Shown here piece by piece: positions 57,807 through 64,000 of a DNA stretch of 64,000 bases. Made by a program: the position numbers and the translations under genes. This DNA comes from Mesorhizobium sp. WSM2240 (GTDB lineage: Bacteria; Pseudomonadota; Alphaproteobacteria; Rhizobiales; Rhizobiaceae), in the NCBI RefSeq assembly GCF_040438645.1, contig NZ_CP159253.1, positions 1,550,001 to 1,614,000 on the forward strand. Direction: 5' to 3'. Below the pieces are notes generated by a model that saw only the letters and a list, made by a program, of their open reading frames with translations, was not told the origin of the DNA and searched no databases. Each line of letters opens with the position of its first letter. Position 1 is the first letter of the stretch.

Positions 57807-60773
57807 ATGGCGGCAAGCGCGACGGCCAAGGCGAAGGCGGCTGAATTGCTGATCAGGCCCGCGGTGGCGCTTAAGCCGCTCGACCCGACGCGGGCCCGGC
57901 GTGAGCTTTCAGAGATCGCCGACGCCGCCGGCGAGGCAGGATTCGAGCGCCTTGCGGCATTTCTGGCCGGCAAGGGGGCGCAGCAGGATTTGCTCGCCGC
58001 CATATTCGACCTCTCCGCCTTCCTTCGCGACTGCGCCCGTCGCCGGCCGGAAATCCTCGACGCGTTGTTCGATCACGCGATCGAGGCGCGGCTTTCTTCG
58101 GTCCAAACGGAAATCGCCGCCGCCGTGCGCGCGCAAGCGGTTTCGGAAAAGGGCCTGATGATGGATCTGCGCCGGCTGAAGCTGGAGGCGCATTTCCTGA
58201 TCGCGCTTGCGGAACTGGCGGGCGAGGCTGACACGGAGGCGACTGTCGGCAGGCTGAGCGCGCTTGCCGACGCATGCGCAACCGCAGCAGCGGATTTCCT
58301 GCTTCGCGAGGCGCATTTCCAAGGCAAGCTGAAACTGCCCGATCCCGACCGGCCGGCAGAAGGTTCGGGCTGGATCCTGCTCGGCATGGGCAAGCTCGGC
58401 GCGCACGAGCTCAATTTCTCGTCCGACATCGATCTCGTCGTGTTCTTCGATCCCGAAGCGCCGGCGGTCACTGATCCGTATGAGGCATCCGAACTCTTCG
58501 CCCGGCTGACGCGCCGGCTGGTGCGCATACTCCAGGATCGGACCGAGCACGGCTATGTCTTCCGGACCGATCTGCGCCTACGCCCCGATCCCGGCTCGAC
58601 GCCGCTCGCGATCCCGGTGGCGGCGGCGCTCAACTATTATGAGGGTCGCGGCCAGAACTGGGAGCGCGCGGCCATGATCAAGGCGCGGCCGGTGGCGGGC
58701 GACCTCGCAGCGGGCGCTGGGTTCCTGCGCGAACTCCAGCCCTATGTCTGGCGCAAATACATGGATTTCGCGGCAATTGCCGACGTCCATTCGATCAAAC
58801 GCCAGATCCATGCGCATAAGGGGCATGGCGACGTCGCGGTGAAGGGCCATAACGTGAAGCTCGGACGTGGCGGCATTCGCGAGGTCGAGTTCTTCGTGCA
58901 GACGCAGCAATTGATCGCGGGCGGCCGGTTTCCGGAACTGCGCGGCCGCCAGACCGTCCCGATGCTCGGCGAACTGGCGGCGCGCGGCTGGATCACGGCC
59001 GAGGCGCGCGACGCGCTGACCAGCCAATACTGGTTCCTGCGGCGCGTGGAGCACGCGATCCAGATGGTCGCCGACGAGCAGACGCATATCCTGCCGGAGG
59101 ACGACGAAGGCCTCGAACGGATCGCCCATATGCTGGGCTTCCGTGATAAGGGTGAGTTCTCGGCGCGTTTCCGAGCCTCCCTGCACGAAGTAGAGCGGCA
59201 CTATGCGGCGCTGTTCGAAACCGCTCCGGAACTGTCCTCCGGCATCGGCAATCTGGTGTTCACCGGCGATGTCGACGACCCCGACACGTTGCAGACGCTG
59301 CACCGTCTGGGTTTCCAGCGGCCGAGCGATATTTGCCGGGTGATCCGCACTTGGCATTTCGGCCGCTACCGCGCGACGCAGTCGGCGGAGGCGCGAGAGA
59401 GGCTGACCGAACTGACGCCGGCGCTGCTCGAAGCGTTCGGTTCGACCCGGCGCGCCGACGAGGCGCTGCTGCGTTTCGACGAATTCCTGGCCGGCCTGCC
59501 TGCCGGTATCCAGTTGTTTTCGCTGCTGCAGTCCAATCCGGCGCTGCTGAGGCTGCTGGCGACCATAATGGGTGCTGCGCCCAGGCTTGCCGGCATCATC
59601 ACCCGCCGTCCCCATGTCTTCGATGGCCTGCTCGACCCGGCGCTGCTTTCCGAACTGCCCAACCGGGCCTATCTGGCCGGCCGGCTGGGAGCTTTTCTCC
59701 AAGGCGTTAAGGCGCATGAAGAAGTGCTCGACCGGCTGCGCATCTTCGCCGCCGAGCAGAAATTCCTGATCGGCGTGCGGCTGCTTGCAGGCTCTATCGA
59801 CGCGGCGCGCGCCGGCAAGGCGTTTTCCGATCTGGCCGATCTGACGATCGGGGCGGCGCTCGACGCGGTGATGGTCGAATTCGCACGTCGTCACGGCAGG
59901 GTACCCGGCGGCAGGGCGGCGATCCTCGGCATGGGCAAGCTCGGCAGCCGCGAACTCACTGCGGGATCGGATGTCGACCTCATCCTGCTCTACGACCATG
60001 ATGACGACGCAGAAGAATCCGACGGCGAGAAGCCGCTGGCGCCCTCGCACTATTTCGCGCGCATGACGCAGCGCTTGATCGCAGCCGTTTCAGCACCGAC
60101 GGCCGAAGGTGTGCTCTACGAGCTCGATCTGCGCCTGCGGCCATCCGGCAATAAAGGGCCGGTCGCCACCCATATCGACGCGTTCCGGAAATATCAGCGC
60201 GAGCACGCCTGGACGTGGGAGCACATGACGCTGACGCGGGCGAGGGCAGTCGCCGGCGACAAGTCGCTTTGCGCCGAGGCGGAAGCCGAGGTGACGGCGG
60301 TGCTGAAACTGCCGCGCGACCGCGCCAAGATCACCACGGATGCGGTCGAGATGCGGGAGTTGCTTGAGAAGGAGAAGCCGCCGCGCGACCAGTGGGACAT
60401 CAAGCTCATCCCCGGTGGGCTGATCGATCTCGAGTTCATCGCTCAGGTCGCGGTGCTGACGCTTAGGGTGGAGGCTGGCAGCCGCGCTACGGGTACGGCC
60501 GAAATCCTGTCGCGGCTTGCCCCTGGCTTCGCGGACGCCCAGACCAGGCAGGATCTGTCCGATGCCTACGCACTCTATCTCGCGCTGACGCAGATGATTC
60601 GGCTCTGCCTGACCGGAAATTTTGACCGTAACGACGTGCCGCCGGGTCTTTCCGACCTGATGCTGCGCGCGACCGACCTGCCCGAATTCGGCGTGCTGGA
60701 AGCGCACGTCAAGGAGACGGCGCAAAAGGTGCGAAGCCATTTCGACCTTTTGCTTCGAGCGAAACGGAAATGA
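57807..60773 (+). CDS. glnE: bifunctional glutamine synthetase adenylyltransferase / deadenylylase
   Basis: A 988-residue protein that adds and removes AMP on glutamine synthetase according to nitrogen status (via PII). It has two nucleotidyltransferase domains in tandem: GKLGAHELNFSSDIDLVVFF near 191-215 (deadenylylation half in E. coli) and MGKLGSRELTAGSDVDLIL near 707-730 (adenylylation half). Each is followed by a helical domain; the C-terminal half also has GGLIDLEFIAQ near 870. Its ATG immediately follows the kinase stop, so it is read from the same transcript as the two-component pair. Confidence 0.98.
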   Translation: MAASATAKAKAAELLIRPAVALKPLDPTRARRELSEIADAAGEAGFERLAAFLAGKGAQQDLLAAIFDLSAFLRDCARRRPEILDALFDHAIEARLSSVQTEIAAAVRAQAVSEKGLMMDLRRLKLEAHFLIALAELAGEADTEATVGRLSALADACATAAADFLLREAHFQGKLKLPDPDRPAEGSGWILLGMGKLGAHELNFSSDIDLVVFFDPEAPAVTDPYEASELFARLTRRLVRILQDRTEHGYVFRTDLRLRPDPGSTPLAIPVAAALNYYEGRGQNWERAAMIKARPVAGDLAAGAGFLRELQPYVWRKYMDFAAIADVHSIKRQIHAHKGHGDVAVKGHNVKLGRGGIREVEFFVQTQQLIAGGRFPELRGRQTVPMLGELAARGWITAEARDALTSQYWFLRRVEHAIQMVADEQTHILPEDDEGLERIAHMLGFRDKGEFSARFRASLHEVERHYAALFETAPELSSGIGNLVFTGDVDDPDTLQTLHRLGFQRPSDICRVIRTWHFGRYRATQSAEARERLTELTPALLEAFGSTRRADEALLRFDEFLAGLPAGIQLFSLLQSNPALLRLLATIMGAAPRLAGIITRRPHVFDGLLDPALLSELPNRAYLAGRLGAFLQGVKAHEEVLDRLRIFAAEQKFLIGVRLLAGSIDAARAGKAFSDLADLTIGAALDAVMVEFARRHGRVPGGRAAILGMGKLGSRELTAGSDVDLILLYDHDDDAEESDGEKPLAPSHYFARMTQRLIAAVSAPTAEGVLYELDLRLRPSGNKGPVATHIDAFRKYQREHAWTWEHMTLTRARAVAGDKSLCAEAEAEVTAVLKLPRDRAKITTDAVEMRELLEKEKPPRDQWDIKLIPGGLIDLEFIAQVAVLTLRVEAGSRATGTAEILSRLAPGFADAQTRQDLSDAYALYLALTQMIRLCLTGNFDRNDVPPGLSDLMLRATDLPEFGVLEAHVKETAQKVRSHFDLLLRAKRK

Positions 60774-60838
60774 GGGGATGGGATGCCCGAACTCTGTTTC
60801 GAACTGCATCGGGGGTGACGATGCAACAGGAGAAGACC

Positions 60839-61279
60839 ATGAAGAAATCGACCAAGCTCGCAATCGCATTCCTCGCGCTCGCCGGAACCGCAAGCACCGC
60901 AATGGCCGCGGACAATGATGGAAGGCGCGGCGACATGCGCGGGATGCGCTTCGAGCGGACCGATGCCGACAAGAGCGGCGATATCACCTTCGAGGAGTTC
61001 TCGGCGGCGATGAAGACCCGCATGGGCACGGCGGATGCCGATGGCGACGGCAAGATGACGGTGGCCGAGATCGCCTCCGCCATTGAGCGCATGCGGGCTG
61101 AACGCCGCGCGCAGCGCATCGTCGACCGGTTCGACACGGATGGCGACGGCATGCTGACCGCGGCCGAGATCGAGTCGCGCCAGAAGAAGATGTTCGCGCT
61201 GATGGACCGCAATGACGACGGCAAGGTGGTCAAGGGGGAGATGCCGCAGCGCAAGCACGTCCGCAGAGGACGCCACTAG
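60839..61279 (+). CDS. exported EF-hand protein with four calcium loops
   Basis: A 146-residue protein. A signal peptide (KLAIAFLALAGTASTAMA) precedes four EF-hand loops: DADKSGDITFEE, DADGDGKMTVAE, DTDGDGMLTAAE and DRNDDGKVVKGE. Spacing (about 25-30 residues) gives two EF-hand pairs. The C-terminus is basic. ATG 60839 follows AACAGGAGAAG. It would bind calcium in the periplasm or outside; the partner is unknown. It lies 65 bases after glnE on the same strand and is followed by a terminator. Confidence 0.92.
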   Translation: MKKSTKLAIAFLALAGTASTAMAADNDGRRGDMRGMRFERTDADKSGDITFEEFSAAMKTRMGTADADGDGKMTVAEIASAIERMRAERRAQRIVDRFDTDGDGMLTAAEIESRQKKMFALMDRNDDGKVVKGEMPQRKHVRRGRH

Positions 61280-61286
61280 TCCAGAA

Positions 61287-61313
61287 GTCGGCGGGCAAAA
61301 TCCGCCGGCTTTT
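61287..61313. terminator. terminator between the EF-hand and PleC-like genes
   Basis: CGGCGG pairs with CCGCCG across a 7-base loop, extended by G-T/G-C pairs, and followed by TTTTG. It lies between two convergent genes and could serve either. Confidence 0.7.
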
Positions 61314-61324
61314 GCTTACTCCGG

Positions 61325-63646
61325 TCAGGCGGCGGCTTTGGTCGCCGCCATTCCCTTGCGGATCGGAATGCGCACCGAGACGATGGTGCCGACGCCTTCG
61401 GTCGAGCGTATTTTCAGCGCGCCGCCATGCAGCTCGGCGAGCGACTTGGAAATCGCCAGGCCGAGGCCGGAGCCTGTGTGGCTCTTGGAAAACTGGTTCT
61501 CCACCTGCTCGAACGGCCGTCCGAACTTGCTCAGCGCGTCCTTGGGAATGCCGCAGCCGGTATCCTCGATCGTCAGCATCAGAGCGCCCGAGACGTTGCG
61601 CGCCCGGACCGAGATATGGCCGCCCTGGCCGGTGAACTTCACCGCGTTCGACAGGAGGTTGATGACGATCTGCTTGATCGCGCGCCGGTCGGCAACGATC
61701 GTCATCGATTCGGCGATCTGCGTCTCCACCATGATGGACTTTTCCGCAGCCTGCAGCGACACGACGCGCACGGTCTCTCGTATCAGAGGACAGAGATCGA
61801 TCTCCTCGCGCTCCATCGAGAATTGCCCTGCCTCGATTTTGGACATGTCGAGTATGTCGTTGATGACGCCAAGCAGATATTTGCCGCTGCCGGCGATGTC
61901 GCTGGCATATTCTTCGTAGCGGTCCGAGCCGAGCGGCCCGAACAGGCCGGATTCCATCAGCTCCGAGAAGCCGATGATGGCGTTGAGCGGCGTGCGCAAC
62001 TCGTGGGACATGTTGGCCAGGAACTCGGACTTGGCGCGATTGGCGGCTTCGGCGCGCTCTGTCTCGCGCATATATTTGCGGTTGAGCTCGACCATCTCGC
62101 GCGCCCGCTCTTCCTCGGCCCGCCGGGCAAGGCTCAGATCGTGAATGGTCGCCATCAGCCGTCGTTCGCTGTCGACCAGCTTTTCCTGATGCTGCTTGAT
62201 GAGCGTGATGTCGGAGCCGACCGACACCGTGCCGCCGTCGCGCGTCTTCAATTCGTTGACCTGCAGCCAGCGCCCGTCGGCCAGCTGCCGCTCATAGGTC
62301 GCGCCGCTCGGGCCGTTGGCGTTGGCCAGCCGACGCTCGGACGCGAAGGCCACCATCCGCTCTTCCAGAGCCTGCCGGGAAATGCCCGGCATGACATCGC
62401 GATCCGACAGGCCGTTATCCTGCTGATATTTGCTGTTGCACATGACCAGGCGCTGCTGCGAATCCCATAGGACGAAGGATTCGTTGATGTTCTCGATAGC
62501 CGTTCTGAGCCGCATGTCGGCGGCTTCGGACCGCAGCGCCAGATGCCGCTGTTCGGTCACGTCGACGGCGATACCGATCAGCTGGATTTCCGGCGCTTGC
62601 GGATCGATCACCTGCGCCCGCGCGCGCACCCACACCCAGCGACCGTCGGCGTGGCGCATACGGAACACCTGGTCGATATGGTCGATTTCGCGGGCTACAA
62701 TGCGGTTTGCGAGCTCGAACAAGTCGCCGTCGTCTTCGTGGATGATCTCGTGGACCTCGCCGAAGGACAGCATGGTGTCGCAAGGCTTGTAGCCGAGCAT
62801 GTCGTACATGGAGCGCGACCAGTACATCTTGCCGCGCACCATGTCCCAGTCCCACAGGCCGCAGCGCCCACGCACAAGTGCAAGGTCGATGCGCTGATGG
62901 GCCTCGAGATAGATGCGGTCGGCAGCCTGGGCGCGTGCTGCTTGCGTGAAATAGGCGTAGAGGATGATGATCAGCACGCCTGCGGTCAGAACGAACAGCG
63001 TGACGTTGAGCGACACCGTCTTGCGCCACTCGGCAAACACCGCGTCGCGCTGGATCAGCACCGCGGCGGCGCCCTTGCGGTCGGCGGTGAGATTGAGGGC
63101 TGCGTACCAGTCGCGGCCGTCGATGCGAACTTCCATGATCCCGGCGCGCTCGCCGAACATGAAAAGCGGCTGTCCGCCGATCATGATAGCGTCCAGCATT
63201 TCGCCTTCCCACCCGGTCGATTCAGGGGTCACGGCGGTGATCCGGAACGCCTCGTCGGTCAGCGCCAGCACGTGCCGGCTGCCCATCGAGCCATGTTGAA
63301 CGGTACGTTCGAGCAGATTGCGGCTCGCCGCCTGATCGAGTTCGCCGCCCGCTGACGCCACCATCATGGAATTGACGAGTTCACCGGCGGCGAGATTGAG
63401 GACGGCCTTTGCGTTGCGCTCGATCTCATCCTGCAGCGCCATCAGCGAAAGAAAACGCGCGCCCGCCACGACGAGCAGGAAGATGACGATCAGGACAGGG
63501 ATGGACCGACGCAACAGAGGCTCCGCGGCGAGAAGCCGCCTGTAAGCTGGTTCGGCGATGATGCGGGCATTGCCGGCGAGGGTGTTGCCCTTGCGCCGGA
63601 CAAAATCAGTGCCGCCGGGCGCGCCCCACGCGTCCGTCTTCGCCAT
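61325..63646 (-). CDS. pleC: PleC-like sensor histidine kinase/phosphatase with PAS domains
   Basis: A 773-residue membrane kinase. Hydrophobic segments near 47-70 and 215-238 flank a ~145-residue periplasmic region. Two PAS regions follow (about 265-395 and 400-520; DWDMVRGKMYWSRSMYDMLG and SFVLWDSQQRLVMCN). The HisKA box is LANMSHELRTPLNAIIGF with His near 547; the ATPase domain has NLLSNAVKFTGQGG, IEDTGCGIPKDA and GSGLGLAISKS. The sequence pattern and glnE neighbourhood fit PleC, which removes phosphate from DivK. ATG 63646 has GGGGAGCC before it; an upstream open extension is unsupported. Confidence 0.8.
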   Translation of the reverse strand: MAKTDAWGAPGGTDFVRRKGNTLAGNARIIAEPAYRRLLAAEPLLRRSIPVLIVIFLLVVAGARFLSLMALQDEIERNAKAVLNLAAGELVNSMMVASAGGELDQAASRNLLERTVQHGSMGSRHVLALTDEAFRITAVTPESTGWEGEMLDAIMIGGQPLFMFGERAGIMEVRIDGRDWYAALNLTADRKGAAAVLIQRDAVFAEWRKTVSLNVTLFVLTAGVLIIILYAYFTQAARAQAADRIYLEAHQRIDLALVRGRCGLWDWDMVRGKMYWSRSMYDMLGYKPCDTMLSFGEVHEIIHEDDGDLFELANRIVAREIDHIDQVFRMRHADGRWVWVRARAQVIDPQAPEIQLIGIAVDVTEQRHLALRSEAADMRLRTAIENINESFVLWDSQQRLVMCNSKYQQDNGLSDRDVMPGISRQALEERMVAFASERRLANANGPSGATYERQLADGRWLQVNELKTRDGGTVSVGSDITLIKQHQEKLVDSERRLMATIHDLSLARRAEEERAREMVELNRKYMRETERAEAANRAKSEFLANMSHELRTPLNAIIGFSELMESGLFGPLGSDRYEEYASDIAGSGKYLLGVINDILDMSKIEAGQFSMEREEIDLCPLIRETVRVVSLQAAEKSIMVETQIAESMTIVADRRAIKQIVINLLSNAVKFTGQGGHISVRARNVSGALMLTIEDTGCGIPKDALSKFGRPFEQVENQFSKSHTGSGLGLAISKSLAELHGGALKIRSTEGVGTIVSVRIPIRKGMAATKAAA

Positions 63647-63765
63647 CGACAGGCTCCCCAAGACTTTTTTCGTTGACGATCCGGCAACGCCGCACATCCG
63701 AATCTGCCCTAAAGAATCAGAGGTGATTCGGCTTGTCCAGTGGCGTGTGCAAAAGAATTGTTGTG

Positions 63766-63943
63766 CGTCTTTCGAGGCCCGCTTCGCTCGCACCTCAGGA
63801 TGAGGGAGCTGGGTGCCGCTCCCCTGAGTTCTGAAGCGCTGGTACACCTGATTCAGCATTACTGGACGCGCTTCTAAGGTGCCACGAAGCAAGCCCAATC
63901 GCCCTCATACTGAGGTGCGAGGCGAAGCCGAGCCTCGAAGGAC
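63766..63943. repeat. long imperfect inverted repeat upstream of pleC
   Basis: A left arm (63766-63804: GAGGCCCGCTTCGCTCGCA, then CTCAGGATGAGG) and a right arm (63902-63943: CTCATACTGAGGTGCGAGG, then GAGCCTCGAAGG) are complementary over about 39 bases with several differences. It is similar to dispersed palindromes common in Rhizobiales genomes. The middle holds no gene. Confidence 0.6.
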
Positions 63944-63960
63944 CAACTCGCATTCCGACC

Positions 63961-64000
63961 TCAGGCCAGCGTGCGCTCGACGATATCGCGCAGATCGGCC
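63961..64000 (-). CDS. C-terminal end of a gene entering from the right edge
   Basis: On the minus strand the last 40 bases read ...ADLRDIVERTLA followed by TGA at 63963-63961. The Leu/Arg/Glu helix looks like a real C-terminus, but 12 residues are too few to identify it. Confidence 0.45.
   Translation of the reverse strand, partial: ADLRDIVERTLA

Noticed and set aside
58578-60050. 490-codon open frame antisense to glnE
   Set aside because: Explained by codon bias of glnE.
1-64000. CRISPR arrays, rRNA and tRNA genes
   Set aside because: I looked for regularly spaced repeats and cloverleaf/CCA patterns while reading and saw none; a covariance-model scan was not possible.

Overview
The window is high-GC chromosomal DNA from an alphaproteobacterium of the Rhizobiales, most likely a Mesorhizobium/Phyllobacteriaceae-type organism. 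This rests on lineage-typical genes: a MucR/Ros zinc-finger regulator, the FeuN-FeuP-FeuQ osmosensory set, cycHJKL (ccmIEFH), a degP / two-component / glnE / PleC-type kinase run, two-subunit methylmalonyl-CoA mutase, several alphaproteobacterial DUF families (DUF6456, DUF5330, DUF1491, DUF2336, DUF2778), and interspersed GC-rich palindromic repeats. The assignment is inference from gene content. I recognised no rRNA, tRNA or CRISPR array.

Layout. 1-7.3 kb: a Tat-exported beta-helix protein (cut by the window edge), a GreA/GreB-like factor, both methylmalonyl-CoA mutase subunits (overlapping by 4 bases) and a HerA-like ATPase. 7.4-9.4 kb: an RNA methyltransferase gene truncated by an IS3 remnant, then a divergent RidA/TetR pair with palindromes between them. 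9.4-17.1 kb: an L,D-transpeptidase, a haloacid dehalogenase, a class IV aminotransferase, superoxide dismutase, a cytochrome c' / dihaem cytochrome pair, oligopeptidase B and an SH3-like exported protein. 17.5-24.1 kb: a regulatory and cell-cycle-like block with MucR, a stand-alone DnaA domain IV-like protein, DUF6456, SufE, DUF5330, a DivJ-like kinase, a peptidoglycan-binding protein and DUF1491. 24-29.5 kb: hypotheticals, the DUF1254/DUF1214 pair and a class A penicillin-binding protein. 29.6-33.4 kb: a compact copper locus (Met/Cys-rich exported protein, multicopper oxidase, DUF411 protein, 40-residue Met-rich membrane peptide, cytochrome c, SCO). 33.5-41.7 kb: accessory DNA with small regulators and enzymes, a HiPIP and candidate operators.

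42.0-45.2 kb holds the remains of an RcGTA-like gene transfer agent cluster. An apparently intact small terminase gene is followed by one long open gene whose first ~168 residues are the ATPase half of a large terminase and whose remaining ~660 residues are the C-terminal half of the baseplate 'megatron' protein (g15-like). Portal, capsid and the other tail genes are absent between them. This in-frame chimera is the most unusual object in the window.

45.3-64 kb is a conserved core block: feuN-feuP-feuQ, a lipoprotein, cytochrome c maturation genes, an adenylate cyclase, degP, a second two-component system, glnE, an EF-hand protein and a PleC-like kinase. The window therefore carries both a DivJ-like and a PleC-like kinase, which in relatives act in opposite directions on DivK.
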